The notes beneath the pieces are model-generated. The model saw only the letters and a list, made by a program, of their open reading frames with translations. It had not been told where the DNA came from and searched no databases. A stretch of DNA of 64,000 nt from Mesorhizobium sp. M1B.F.Ca.ET.045.04.1.1 (GTDB lineage: Bacteria > Pseudomonadota > Alphaproteobacteria > Rhizobiales > Rhizobiaceae). The number at the start of each line of letters is the position of its first letter. Within the stretch, counting starts at the first letter, position 1. This document shows positions 27,542 through 36,333 of the stretch, piece after piece. The position numbers were made by a program, and so were the translations under genes. Location of the stretch: contig NZ_CP034448.1 of NCBI RefSeq assembly GCF_003952465.1, forward strand, positions 5,247,001-5,311,000, given 5' to 3'.

Positions 27542-28006
27542 ATGAGCGAAACAATCGAAAAGCGGCTAAGCGATCTCGGCGTCACCATTCCGGCCGCCGC
27601 CGCGCCCGCCGCGAACTACGTGCCCTACTGCCGGTCCGGCAACATGCTGTTCACCGCCGGCCAGCTGCCGCTCAAGGACGGCAAGCTGCAGGCAAGCGGG
27701 CTGCTCGGCCGCGACATCGACACCGCGGCCGGCAGGGAGGGCGCGAAATTCTGCGCCATCAACATACTCGCGCAGGCCAAGGCAGCCCTTGGCGATCTCG
27801 AGAAGATTCGCCGGCTGGTCAAGATCACGGTCTTCGTCGCCTCGGCGCCGGATTTCGTCGAGCAGCATCTGGTCGCCAACGGTGCTTCCGACTTCCTTGT
27901 CGCCGTGCTCGGCGAACGCGGCAAGCATGCCCGCTCCGCCGTCGGCACCGCGTCGCTGCCGCTCAACGCCGCGGTTGAAATCGAAGCGATCTTCGAAGTC
28001 GAGTGA
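27542..28006 (+). CDS. RidA/YjgF family protein
   Basis: 154 residues. N-terminal LGVTIPAAAAPAANYVPY then GNMLFTAGQLPLKDGK; the C-terminal signature HARSAVGTASLPLNAAVEIEA includes the Arg that positions imine substrates. RidA proteins hydrolyse reactive enamine/imine intermediates from PLP enzymes. The stop overlaps a possible GTG start of the next gene (GTGA), so the two are likely coupled. Confidence 0.93.
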   Translation: MSETIEKRLSDLGVTIPAAAAPAANYVPYCRSGNMLFTAGQLPLKDGKLQASGLLGRDIDTAAGREGAKFCAINILAQAKAALGDLEKIRRLVKITVFVASAPDFVEQHLVANGASDFLVAVLGERGKHARSAVGTASLPLNAAVEIEAIFEVE

Positions 28007-28746
28007 GCGCGCCTGACATGACCGACCTTTCCTGGCTGATCGCCCGCCCGGTCGCGCACCGCGGCTTTCACGACATGAACAAGACGCGCTGGGAGAACAC
28101 GCTGTCGGCCTTTGCGGCGGCGGCTGAGCGCGGCTATGCGATCGAATGCGACTTGCATATTTCGTCCGATGGCGTTCCCGTCATCATCCATGACGGCGAG
28201 CTCAAACGCCTGACCGGCGAGGACGGTTTTGTTTGGCAGCGCACCGCGGCCGAGTTGACGGCGCTGAAGGTGGGCGGCACCAAGGATCACGTGCCGACGC
28301 TGCAGGAAGCGCTCGACTTGATCGACGGCCGGGTGCCGCTGGTGGTAGAGCTGAAAGGCGTTGCCGGCCACGACAACGGACTAGTCGCGAGCGTCGGCAG
28401 GCTGCTCAAGCGCTACAAGGGCAAGGTGGCGATCATGTCGTTCGACCACTGGCTGATCCGCGATTTCGCCAAGGATGCTCCGGGCATCCCCGGCGGGCTG
28501 ACCGCCTACGGCAGGGACAACCAGCTCATCGAGGCGCATTTTGCCATGCTGGCGCACAACCTTGCCTTCACCTCCTACGCCGCTGGCGACCTGCCCAACC
28601 CGTTCGTCAGCTTCGTGCGCGAGAAGCTCAGGATGCCGGTCATCACCTGGACGGTGCACGACCAGCCGGCGGTCGACCTGACCTTCAAATATGCCGACCA
28701 GATGACCTTCGAGGGTTTTGAGCCCGATCTGGTCAAGGTCGCCTAG
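28003..28746 (+). CDS. Glycerophosphodiester phosphodiesterase
   Basis: GDPD family TIM barrel: PVAHRGFHD (catalytic His), NTLSAFAAAAERGYAIECDLHIS (Glu and Asp metal ligands), PVIIHDGELKRLTG (second His), PTLQEALDLI, LVVELKG. It splits glycerophosphodiesters to glycerol-3-phosphate and an alcohol; no signal peptide, so cytoplasmic. I give the GTG at 28003, which overlaps the RidA stop; the ATG at 28018 (MTDLSWLIARP) is about equally likely. A palindromic repeat follows. Confidence 0.9.
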   Translation: MSAPDMTDLSWLIARPVAHRGFHDMNKTRWENTLSAFAAAAERGYAIECDLHISSDGVPVIIHDGELKRLTGEDGFVWQRTAAELTALKVGGTKDHVPTLQEALDLIDGRVPLVVELKGVAGHDNGLVASVGRLLKRYKGKVAIMSFDHWLIRDFAKDAPGIPGGLTAYGRDNQLIEAHFAMLAHNLAFTSYAAGDLPNPFVSFVREKLRMPVITWTVHDQPAVDLTFKYADQMTFEGFEPDLVKVA

Positions 28747-28754
28747 TGCCGGAT

Positions 28755-28781
28755 GATTTCAGGTCGAAACGACCTGAAATC
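28755..28781. repeat. 12-base palindromic hairpin after the GDPD gene
   Basis: Perfect stem GATTTCAGGTCG / CGACCTGAAATC with an AAA loop, 9 bases beyond the gene's stop. It has no T-run. With the element at 28812-28882 it forms a composite intergenic repeat; similar composites are scattered in Mesorhizobium genomes, as I recall them. Confidence 0.75.
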
Positions 28782-28811
28782 TGATCCGCTTCTAAATCAA
28801 TCTCTAAAGAG

Positions 28812-28882
28812 AGAGCATGATGTCGCCCGAACCGAAGGTCAGCGAAGCAAGAACCGCTTCACACTTTTCGGCATCATGCTCT
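28812..28882. repeat. Rhizobial palindromic intergenic repeat, copy 2
   Basis: 71 bases bounded by a perfect 11-base inverted repeat AGAGCATGATG / CATCATGCTCT, with TCGCCCGA inside. Related to copies 1 and 3 by the GCATG-TC-CCCGA core. It occupies most of the 193-base gap between the GDPD and DUF482 genes. Confidence 0.8.
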
Positions 28883-28939
28883 GAGGGCGGTGCCTGAAAC
28901 GTGACTTGTAGCAGCCCTGAGGACGCTTAAATAAGCCGC

Positions 28940-30154
28940 ATGGATCAGGGTGACGACGATGATGGACGGACGGCGAATGCGGACTATGCGATCCGCGTCG
29001 CGGCGGGTATCGGCGCATTCACCTGCGAGGAGTGGAACGGCTTCGCCGGGACCACGCGCAGCGACAAAGAAAACGGCTACAACCCGCTCGTTTCATTCGC
29101 TTTTCTGAGCGCGCTGGAGGATTCCGGCTGCGCCGTGCGGCGCACCGGCTGGCAGGGCCATCACCTCAGGCTCGAGAATGCGCAAGGCAAGCTGCTCGGC
29201 GCCGTGCCTTGCTACCTGAAATCGCACAGCCAGGGCGAATATGTCTTCGACCATGGCTGGTCGGATGCGTTCGAGCGTGCCGGCGGGCGCTATTATCCCA
29301 AGCTGCAATGCTCGGTGCCGTTCACGCCGGTCACCGGCCCTCGCCTGCTGGTGAGCAAGGGTGAGGACGAAGGCGCAGTGAGGGCCGGACTTGCCGCTGG
29401 CCTGAAATTGGTGACCGATAAGCTTGGCGTGTCTTCCGCCCATGTCACCTTCGCCACGGAGCCCGACGTCGCGACGCTGGAGGCAGCCGGCTTCCTGCAC
29501 CGCACCGACCAGCAGTTCCACTTCTTCAACGAAGGCTTTTCGAACTATGACGACTTCCTCGCCACGCTTGCCTCGCGCAAGCGCAAGGCGATGAAGAAGG
29601 AGCGGCGTGAGGCGCTGGCGGACGGCATCAGCATCGACTGGCTGACCGGCAAGGACATCACCGAACGCGCCTGGGACGATTTCTTCGCCTTCTACATGGA
29701 TACCGGCGGCCGGAAATGGGGCAGGCCCTACCTCAACCGCCAGTTCTTCTCGCTGATCGGCGAGCGCATGGCGGACGATATTCTGCTGGTGATGGCCAAG
29801 CGGAACGGCCGCTACATTGCCGGCGCCATCAACTTCATCGGCTCCGATGCCCTCTACGGGCGCAACTGGGGCTGCATCGAGGATCACCCCTTCCTGCATT
29901 TCGAGGTCTGCTACCACCAGGCGATCGACTTCGCGATCGAACGCAAGCTGAAGGTGGTGGAGGCCGGCGCGCAAGGCGAGCACAAGCTGGCGCGCGGCTA
30001 TCAGCCGGTGACCATGCATTCGGCGCACTACATTGCGCATCCGGGCCTGCGCAACGCCGTCGCCGACTATCTGCGCCGCGAACGCCACGAGGTCGAGCGG
30101 ATGGGCGAATATCTCGAAGAGCACACGCCGTTCCGCAAGGATCTCAAGGAGTAG
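28940..30154 (+). CDS. DUF482 GNAT-like (peptidogalycan biosynthesis/recognition) protein
   Basis: 404 residues. Family features: NPLVSFAFLSALEDSGCA, VPCYLKSHSQGEYVFDHGWSDA, YYPKLQCSVPFTPVTGPRLL, FEVCYHQAIDFAIERKLKVV, EAGAQGEHKLARGYQP. The fold is a double GNAT/FemAB-like acyltransferase. Exact substrate unknown; family members are named for cell-wall modification on weak evidence. The ribosome site is poor. The HIT gene follows after 118 bases. Confidence 0.85.
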   Translation: MDQGDDDDGRTANADYAIRVAAGIGAFTCEEWNGFAGTTRSDKENGYNPLVSFAFLSALEDSGCAVRRTGWQGHHLRLENAQGKLLGAVPCYLKSHSQGEYVFDHGWSDAFERAGGRYYPKLQCSVPFTPVTGPRLLVSKGEDEGAVRAGLAAGLKLVTDKLGVSSAHVTFATEPDVATLEAAGFLHRTDQQFHFFNEGFSNYDDFLATLASRKRKAMKKERREALADGISIDWLTGKDITERAWDDFFAFYMDTGGRKWGRPYLNRQFFSLIGERMADDILLVMAKRNGRYIAGAINFIGSDALYGRNWGCIEDHPFLHFEVCYHQAIDFAIERKLKVVEAGAQGEHKLARGYQPVTMHSAHYIAHPGLRNAVADYLRRERHEVERMGEYLEEHTPFRKDLKE

Positions 30155-30272
30155 GCCGAAATCGTCGCGCGCGGAGTTCCAGTGCCGCATGGTCGATCTT
30201 GCCTGACTTGCCTTGCCGCATACAAGCGGCTTCGCTACATCGGGTGGCAGGCTACAATCCGGAGGACCCGCC

Positions 30273-30701
30273 ATGGCCGAAGCCTACGATCCCGGCAACA
30301 TCTTTGCGAAAATCCTGCGCGGCGAAATCCCCTCGCATCGCATCTATGAGGACGACGCGGTCGTTGCCTTCATCGACGTGATGCCGCAAGGGGTCGGCCA
30401 TACGCTCGTGGTGCCGAAGGCGCCGTCGCGCAACATCCTCGATGCCGATCCGGCAACGTTCGCCCCGCTCTTTGCCGTGGTGCAGAAAGTGGCGGTGGCG
30501 GTGAAAAAGGCCTTCAACGCCGACGGCGTCACCATCCTGCAGTTCAACGAGCCGGCATCCGGGCAGACCGTCTACCACCTCCATGTCCACGTCATCCCGC
30601 GCTTCGAGGGTGTGCCGCTCAAGCCGCATTCCGGGCAGATGGAGAAGCCAGAGGTGCTGGCCGAGAACGCCGGCAAGATCCGGGCGGCGCTTGGAAATTG
30701 A
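30273..30701 (+). CDS. HIT family hydrolase
   Basis: 142 residues. A GGAGG 7 bases before the ATG at 30273 fixes the start (MAEAYDPGNIFAKILRGEIP). The histidine triad is YHLHVHVIPRF, and YEDDAVVAFIDVMPQGVGH is the HINT-subfamily segment. Such proteins hydrolyse nucleoside phosphoramidates or dinucleotide polyphosphates. Confidence 0.95.
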   Translation: MAEAYDPGNIFAKILRGEIPSHRIYEDDAVVAFIDVMPQGVGHTLVVPKAPSRNILDADPATFAPLFAVVQKVAVAVKKAFNADGVTILQFNEPASGQTVYHLHVHVIPRFEGVPLKPHSGQMEKPEVLAENAGKIRAALGN

Positions 30702-30934
30702 AACTCGCAAGTCCGTCGACATGAGAGGCGGACCGATAGCCTCGAGCTGACAAGCCCGATCTGGTTTGCGAAAGCCTCCGCGCAGCTCGACCTTCCAGAA
30801 GGTAAATTTTGGAGCCGAGCCGATTGCGTACCGGGCCGGGTGCGATCGTTTGCACTCGAATCGCTTGGTTAGGGAATATCGAACCATCTCGCGGTAAGAC
30901 GTTGAGCGGTAGCGAGCTATCGGGTTTCAAAGCT

Positions 30935-32026
30935 ATGGAAAATTCGGTTGCGACGTCGTCCCTGACGAGGACAGCCGTCGGACGCGCTTTTCTGATCGCG
31001 CTGGCGGACGCCTTTCAACGGCACCGGCTGCTGCACGCCATGGCCGTCGCGGCCTTGCTTCTGGCAACCGCGGTCGGCATCCACACCGCAAACATGCCGG
31101 ATTTCGGCGTATTGAAGGAATACGGCCAGTATCTTTTTATCGCTTTCTGGATCTGCGGCTGCGTCTTCGCTCTCGGAAGCTTTTTCAACCTGGCACTGAT
31201 CAAGCGAGACACCGAACCGCTCGGCGCCTTCCTGAAATCGCTGGGCAGCTTCTTCGGCGATGCCGAACGCACTGCCAACAGCCTGAACGGCCTGGCCTCC
31301 AGCATCGCCTTCATATCCGCCGTCGGCGTGCTGAAGGGAGCCATCGCAATTCTTTCCCCGTTCGCATGGGACAAGGCGCTGGCTCACGCCGATCGGGTCC
31401 TGCATTTCGGCCGGGCGCCGCACGAGTGGCTGTGGTTCGTCGTGCAATCGCCACTCGCGTTGAGGCTGCTCAATTTCGCCTACAATTTCTGGTTCATCGC
31501 ACTCATCGCCACGGTTTTCACCGCTTGCATTACACGCAGCGATACGAAGCTGCGTCACCAGTTCCTGATGAGCTTCATGCTGGTGTGGACCTTTGGCGGC
31601 TTTTTCCTGGCGATGGGGTTGTCGTCGGCCGGGCCGTGCTATTTTGAGCGGCTGGGTCTCGGCACTGACTTTCGTCCGCTCATGCAAGCACTCGCCGCCG
31701 CCGATCGCATCTATCCGATCTGGGCGCTCAGCACCCAGGACATGCTGTGGAGCGGCTATACCGGCGCGACCAGCGGCAGTATCGGAATATCCGCCTTCCC
31801 TTCCATGCACGTGGCGATGGCGGTGCTTTTCGCCCTCTACGCAATGCGCCGCTCCCGGCTGGCCGGCATGCTGATGTGGGCATTCGCCGGCATAATCATG
31901 ATCGGTTCGGTCGCGCTTGGCTGGCACTACGCCCTGGACGGCTACGCAGGCGCGTTTCTGTCAGTCGCGATCTGGAAGGCATGCGGATATTTCCTGAGCC
32001 GCTTCGCGCCGGAAGGGATTGCTTGA
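30935..32026 (+). CDS. PAP2 superfamily membrane phosphatase/transferase
   Basis: 363 residues from the ATG at 30935; a longer frame from 30809 adds a hydrophilic leader without family support. Several membrane helices. Near the C-terminus ISAFPSMHVAMAV and LGWHYALDGYAGAFLS give the conserved His and Asp of PAP2_3 proteins (inositol phosphorylceramide synthase-like). The KX6RP motif of classical PAP2 enzymes is not seen. It probably transfers or removes a lipid-linked phosphate group at the outer face of the inner membrane. Confidence 0.78.
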   Translation: MENSVATSSLTRTAVGRAFLIALADAFQRHRLLHAMAVAALLLATAVGIHTANMPDFGVLKEYGQYLFIAFWICGCVFALGSFFNLALIKRDTEPLGAFLKSLGSFFGDAERTANSLNGLASSIAFISAVGVLKGAIAILSPFAWDKALAHADRVLHFGRAPHEWLWFVVQSPLALRLLNFAYNFWFIALIATVFTACITRSDTKLRHQFLMSFMLVWTFGGFFLAMGLSSAGPCYFERLGLGTDFRPLMQALAAADRIYPIWALSTQDMLWSGYTGATSGSIGISAFPSMHVAMAVLFALYAMRRSRLAGMLMWAFAGIIMIGSVALGWHYALDGYAGAFLSVAIWKACGYFLSRFAPEGIA

Positions 32027-32072
32027 CTCCAGCGACAAGCGATTTGGACTTCACCGGCAAGACTTGCGCGGC

Positions 32073-32119
32073 AGCATGTCTCCCGAAAGTGGGACCGGTT
32101 TCGGGACAAAGACATACTT
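32073..32119. repeat. Rhizobial palindromic intergenic repeat, copy 3
   Basis: AGCATGTCTCCCGAAA ... TTTCGGGACAAAGACATACT: inner stem TCCCGAAA / TTTCGGGA is perfect, the outer arms are nearly so. It continues into a conserved-looking AT-richer tail (to about 32170). It lies in the 183-base gap between convergent genes and shows nothing else. Confidence 0.8.
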
Positions 32120-32209
32120 AAAATCAAGAACCTAAAGCGCACGGAGCGAATCTGAAAGATCGCGGCGCGCTTTACGGAACTTGACCGGTGAGGCTCAGGC
32201 GGCTCGCAT

Positions 32210-32821
32210 TCACGCCAGCCTCCGAAAGGCCAGCGGTTCCGGTCCGGCATCGAGCCGTTGCCGGATTGCCATGGCGCACTCGGTGGGATTTTGCCGCGAT
32301 GTATCGACCTCGAAATCGTAAACGCCCGGCCTATGCACCTCTTCCTGCCAAAGACCGACGGGCAACGGCACTGGATCGTCGACGGAGCCGGTCACATACG
32401 CTCCGTCCGCTCCACTCGCGGCACGCCTTTGCATGATCACGTCAACCGGGCAGCGGACCCCGACAAACAGGACCGGCAGGCCGGCTAGGCGCCGGGCGCA
32501 ATCGCGAAGGATGCCGAGCGGCCTCGAATACGCATCGTGGTGACCGACATCGGCGACGACATTCAATCCCAGCCGGCTGTGTGCTGCGATGGAGTCATAA
32601 AGCGCAGCGTAGAGGCGTGGCACAAAGGCCTCCAGGTCCGGGCGTTCTCCGCCTGGGCGCAAGCCGATACCCGGACGCAGTCGTGGCGGCGTGATCTGCA
32701 CGCAGGCGTCGACGCCGAGATTGATCCAGACGCCGTCGAACATCTCCTGAACGGCGGCGGCAATGCTCGACTTACCGGATCGCGGCGCACCGTTGAGGAT
32801 GATGATTTGTCCGGCTTCCAT
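32210..32821 (-). CDS. Chloramphenicol phosphotransferase-like P-loop kinase
   Basis: 203 residues from MEAGQIIILNGAP; six further upstream residues are possible. Walker A is NGAPRSGKSSIA, then WINLGVDACV, LNVVADVGHH and VGVRCPVDVIMQRR, which is the CPT family pattern. In Streptomyces CPT phosphorylates chloramphenicol; most homologues have unknown small-molecule substrates, so a resistance role should not be assumed. It is downstream of clpA, behind a terminator. Confidence 0.75.
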   Translation of the reverse strand: MEAGQIIILNGAPRSGKSSIAAAVQEMFDGVWINLGVDACVQITPPRLRPGIGLRPGGERPDLEAFVPRLYAALYDSIAAHSRLGLNVVADVGHHDAYSRPLGILRDCARRLAGLPVLFVGVRCPVDVIMQRRAASGADGAYVTGSVDDPVPLPVGLWQEEVHRPGVYDFEVDTSRQNPTECAMAIRQRLDAGPEPLAFRRLA

Positions 32822-32841
32822 GCGCCAGTTTTCTCCCAACG

Positions 32842-32869
32842 AAAAAAGCCCCGTTGCCGGGGCTTTTTT
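32842..32869 (-). terminator. Rho-independent terminator of clpA
   Basis: AAAAAAGCCCCG - TTGC - CGGGGCTTTTTT: GC stem flanked by A and T tracts, 15 bases after the clpA stop. The symmetrical tracts make it functional on either strand. It separates clpSA from the downstream kinase gene. Confidence 0.92.
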
Positions 32870-32883
32870 GATCTTCAGGCCGA

Positions 32884-35349
32884 TCAGCCCTTGCGGGGCA
32901 GTTGCGGCACCAGGCTGCGCTTGCCGCCGTCCTTGCCCTTCGGCTCCGGCTTCTGCGCCACCGCCTTCTTGGCGGCAGACTTTTTCGCCGCGGCCTTTCT
33001 GGGCTTAGGCGAATCCTCCGGCTCTTCCTTCTTCGGCTTCACCGGGGCTTCGTCGGCGAGCGACTCGAGCTTCAGGCCGGTCTCGCCGGTCTCCTTCTTC
33101 TCCACGGTGACGCGCACCGTGCCGCCCTTCTTCAGCTTGCCGAACAGCACCTCGTCGGCCAGCGGCTTCTTGATGTGCTCCTGGATGACACGGCCGAGCG
33201 GACGCGCGCCCATGCGCTCGTCATAGCCCTTGTCGGCCAGCCAGGCGATCGCATCCGGCGACAGGTCGAAGGTGACGCCGCGCTCGGAGAGCTGGGCCTC
33301 CAGCTGCATGACGAACTTCTGCACCACCTGATGGATCACCGGCACCGGCAGCGAGCCGAACGGGATGATCGCGTCGAGACGGTTGCGGAACTCCGGCGTG
33401 AACAGCCGGTTGATCGCCTCGACGTCGTCGCCCTCGCGCTTGGTCGAGCCGAAGCCGATCGCCGCGCGCTGAGCGTCCGACGCGCCCGCATTGGTCGTCA
33501 TGATCAGGATGACGTTGCGGAAGTCGATCTGCTTGCCGTTATGGTCGGTCAGCTTGCCGTGATCCATGACCTGCAACAGGATGTTGAACAGGTCCGGATG
33601 CGCCTTCTCGACCTCGTCGAGCAAGAGCACGCAATGCGGGTGCTGGTCGACGCCGTCGGTCAACAGGCCGCCCTGGTCGAAGCCGACATAGCCGGGAGGC
33701 GCGCCGATCAGCCGCGAGACGGTGTGGCGTTCCATGTATTCCGACATATCGAAGCGGATCAGCTCGACGCCGAGCGAGGCGGCGAGCTGCTTGGCCACTT
33801 CGGTCTTGCCGACGCCGGTTGGCCCTGAGAACAGGTAGGAGCCGATCGGCTTCTCCGGTTCGCGCAGGCCGGCGCGTGCCAGCTTGATCGCCGAGGTCAG
33901 CGCGGTGATCGCGGTGTCCTGGCCGTAGACGACGCGCTTCAACTCGACATCGAGGCCCTGCAGCACCTTCTCGTCGTCGGCCGAAACCGTCTTCGGCGGA
34001 ATGCGCGCCATGGTGGCGATCGTCGCCTCGATCTCCTTGATGCCGATCGTCTTCTTGCGCTTGGCCTCCGGCACCAGCATCTGCGAGGCGCCGGTCTCGT
34101 CGATGACGTCGATCGCCTTGTCGGGCAGCTTGCGGTCATTGATGTAGCGCGCCGAAAGCTCGACCGAAGCCTTGATCGCCTCAGATGTGTAGCGGACCTT
34201 GTGGAACTCCTCGAAATAGGGCTTCAGGCCCTTCATGATCTCGATGGCGTCCTCGATGGTCGGCTCGTTGACGTCGATCTTCTGGAAGCGCCGCACCAGC
34301 GCGCGGTCCTTCTCGAAGAACTGGCGGAACTCCTTGTAGGTGGTCGAGCCGATGCAGCGGATGGCGCCCGACGACAGCGCCGGCTTCAAGAGGTTCGAGG
34401 CATCCATGGCGCCGCCTGACGTGGCCCCTGCCCCGATCACGGTGTGGATCTCGTCGATGAACAGCACCGCGCCGGGATAGTCCTCGAGCTCCTTGACGAC
34501 CTGCTTCAGCCGCTCCTCGAAGTCGCCGCGATAGCGGGTGCCGGCCAGCAGCGTGCCCATGTCGAGCGCGAAGATGGTGGCGTCCTGCAGCACCTCGGGC
34601 ACGTCGCCCTCGACGATGCGCTTGGCAAGGCCCTCTGCGATCGCTGTCTTGCCGACGCCGGGGTCGCCGACATAGAGCGGATTGTTCTTGGAGCGGCGGC
34701 ACAGCACCTGGATGGTGCGGTTGATCTCGCTCTCGCGGCCGATCAGCGGATCGATCTTGCCGGCCCTGGCCTTGTTGTTGAGGTTGATGCAGTAGGCCGT
34801 CAGCGCGTCCTGCGGCTTCTTCTTGCCGCCGTCCTCCTGCGGCTCGGCGCCGTTCTGGCCGCCCTGCTCGTCCTCGGCGCCGCGCGGCGTGCGCGACTCC
34901 GAGGCGCCGGGGCGCTTGGCGATGCCGTGCGAGATGTAGTTGACCGCATCGTAGCGGGTCATCTGCTGTTCCTGCAGGAAATAGGCGGCGTGGCTCTCGC
35001 GCTCGGCGAAGATGGCGACGAGCACGTTGGCGCCGGACACTTCCTCGCGGCCGGACGACTGCACGTGGATGACGGCGCGCTGGATGACGCGCTGGAACCC
35101 GGCGGTCGGCTTGGAATCCTCGTCGTAACCGGTGACGAGGTTGTCGAGCTCGGTGTCGATATAGGTGAGAACGGTGTGCTTCAGCTCGTCGAGATCGACG
35201 TTGCAGGCGCGCATGACGGCGGCCGCCTCGGTGTCGTCGATGAGGGCGAGCAGCAGGTGTTCGAGCGTCGCATATTCATGATGCCGCTCGTTGGCGAATG
35301 TCAGCGCCTGATGTAGCGCCTTTTCCAGGCCTTGGGAGAAAGCCGGCAT
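32884..35349 (-). CDS. clpA: ATP-dependent Clp protease ATP-binding subunit ClpA
   Basis: 821 residues. N-domain 1-140 for ClpS binding (HEYATLEHLLLALIDD), a Gly/Gln-rich linker 147-180, first AAA+ with GDPGVGKTAIAEG (228-240) and FIDEIHTVIGAG, second AAA+ with SGPTGVGKTEVAKQ (about 507) and LLDEVEKAHPD, and the ClpP loop region. It unfolds N-degron and other substrates for ClpP. Unusual: the last 50 or so residues are a Lys/Ala/Pro-rich tail (KAAAKKSAAKKAV) beyond the normal ClpA end. clpS is 6 bases upstream. Confidence 0.97.
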   Translation of the reverse strand: MPAFSQGLEKALHQALTFANERHHEYATLEHLLLALIDDTEAAAVMRACNVDLDELKHTVLTYIDTELDNLVTGYDEDSKPTAGFQRVIQRAVIHVQSSGREEVSGANVLVAIFAERESHAAYFLQEQQMTRYDAVNYISHGIAKRPGASESRTPRGAEDEQGGQNGAEPQEDGGKKKPQDALTAYCINLNNKARAGKIDPLIGRESEINRTIQVLCRRSKNNPLYVGDPGVGKTAIAEGLAKRIVEGDVPEVLQDATIFALDMGTLLAGTRYRGDFEERLKQVVKELEDYPGAVLFIDEIHTVIGAGATSGGAMDASNLLKPALSSGAIRCIGSTTYKEFRQFFEKDRALVRRFQKIDVNEPTIEDAIEIMKGLKPYFEEFHKVRYTSEAIKASVELSARYINDRKLPDKAIDVIDETGASQMLVPEAKRKKTIGIKEIEATIATMARIPPKTVSADDEKVLQGLDVELKRVVYGQDTAITALTSAIKLARAGLREPEKPIGSYLFSGPTGVGKTEVAKQLAASLGVELIRFDMSEYMERHTVSRLIGAPPGYVGFDQGGLLTDGVDQHPHCVLLLDEVEKAHPDLFNILLQVMDHGKLTDHNGKQIDFRNVILIMTTNAGASDAQRAAIGFGSTKREGDDVEAINRLFTPEFRNRLDAIIPFGSLPVPVIHQVVQKFVMQLEAQLSERGVTFDLSPDAIAWLADKGYDERMGARPLGRVIQEHIKKPLADEVLFGKLKKGGTVRVTVEKKETGETGLKLESLADEAPVKPKKEEPEDSPKPRKAAAKKSAAKKAVAQKPEPKGKDGGKRSLVPQLPRKG

Positions 35350-35355
35350 GTTACC

Positions 35356-35682
35356 TCACTTCTTCTCCATCACGCATTGCAGCGGATGCTGATTCTGTCG
35401 GGCGAAATCCATGACCTGAGACACTTTGGTCTCGGCCACCTCGAATGTGTAGACCCCGCACTCGCCCACTCCATGATTGTGAACATGCAGCATGATGCGT
35501 GTGGCGGCCTCGCGGTCCTTCTGGAAAAAACGCTCCAGGACGTGGACCACGAACTCCATGGGAGTGTAGTCGTCGTTGAGGATGAGGACCCTATAGAGGC
35601 TGGGCTTCTTGGTCTTGGTTTTGGTGCGCGTGATGACCGCCGTGCCGCGACCGGGATCGTTGCGGTCGCCGTCACTTTGCAT
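35356..35682 (-). CDS. clpS: ClpS adaptor protein
   Basis: 108 residues if started at MQSDGDRNDPG (35682); an in-frame ATG at 35760 would add 26 residues not typical of the family and neither start has a strong ribosome site. The core YRVLILNDDYTPMEFVVHVL is the N-end-rule residue pocket (Asn-Asp and Met), with HNHGVGECGVYTFEVAETK and FARQNQHPLQCVME. ClpS hands proteins with bulky N-terminal residues to ClpA. It is directly upstream of clpA in the usual rhizobial order. Confidence 0.93.
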   Translation of the reverse strand: MQSDGDRNDPGRGTAVITRTKTKTKKPSLYRVLILNDDYTPMEFVVHVLERFFQKDREAATRIMLHVHNHGVGECGVYTFEVAETKVSQVMDFARQNQHPLQCVMEKK

Positions 35683-35883
35683 TCGCACCACGCCTGCCGT
35701 GGCAGTCAAACCGATCGTCACGTAGTCCTGCCTTTTCGAATCCTCATGCGAGTTCAACATGTAGGTCTTCGATGGACGATTTTAAGCCCTTCTGTTTAGC
35801 TGACAATATGGCTAGGTGGGCAAACTTCAGCGATTTTCTTAATCGTGAATGCGGCAGGGCTCAGGCGGTTGCAGCCGCGCACG

Positions 35884-35913
35884 AAAAAACCCGGCCGCGC
35901 TTCCGCGACCGGG
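35884..35913 (-). terminator. Rho-independent terminator of the phasin gene
   Basis: On the minus strand CCCGGTCGCG - GAAG - CGCGGCCGGG followed by TTTTTT, about 50 bases after the phasin stop. One G-U pair in the stem. Confidence 0.9.
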
Positions 35914-35959
35914 TCCTTTTGGCAGGCCGGCTGGCCGTGTCCGATATGATCGGGCGGGA

Positions 35960-36289
35960 TTACTTCGCCTTGGCGACGACCGATTCGAACGGCTTGTAGG
36001 CTTCCTTGGCGAGCTCGGCATAGAGATTGCCGATCTTGCTGGCCTCGGCCACGAAGCTCTCGTAGCTCTGCTTGGCGTAGTCGGTCTGGATCTCGATGGC
36101 CTTCTCGATCGACTTGGCCGCGAACAGCTTCTCGACGGCGGCGCTGCCGGCCTCGAAGCTCTTCTTGGTGTATTCGCCGGCTTCGGTGGCGATCGCCTGC
36201 GCGCCCTTGGTGAGCGAGGCAAAGCTCTTCAGCCCGGTGTCGGCAAACTCCTTGCCGTATTTCGTGAAGTCCTCATAGGTCTGGGTCAT
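35960..36289 (-). CDS. Phasin (polyhydroxyalkanoate granule-associated protein)
   Basis: 109 residues from MTQTYEDFTKYGKEFADTGL, with GGAAGA 5 bases upstream fixing the start. Entirely amphipathic-helical, Ala/Lys/Glu-rich: KSFASLTKGAQAIATEAGEY, then FEAGSAAVEKLFAAKS, IEIQTDYAKQSYESFVAEAS. This is the Phasin_2 pattern. Phasins coat PHB granules and control their number and size. Paired inverted repeats upstream suggest control by a PhaR/AniA-type repressor. Confidence 0.9.
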   Translation of the reverse strand: MTQTYEDFTKYGKEFADTGLKSFASLTKGAQAIATEAGEYTKKSFEAGSAAVEKLFAAKSIEKAIEIQTDYAKQSYESFVAEASKIGNLYAELAKEAYKPFESVVAKAK

Positions 36290-36333
36290 TTCATTCTTCC
36301 CTTGGTTGAAACGCCCATTAGCCCCGGGCGCCC

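Noticed and set aside
32210..32821. Chloramphenicol resistance gene
   Set aside because: The CPT-like family is broad and most members have unknown substrates; no evidence for drug modification here.
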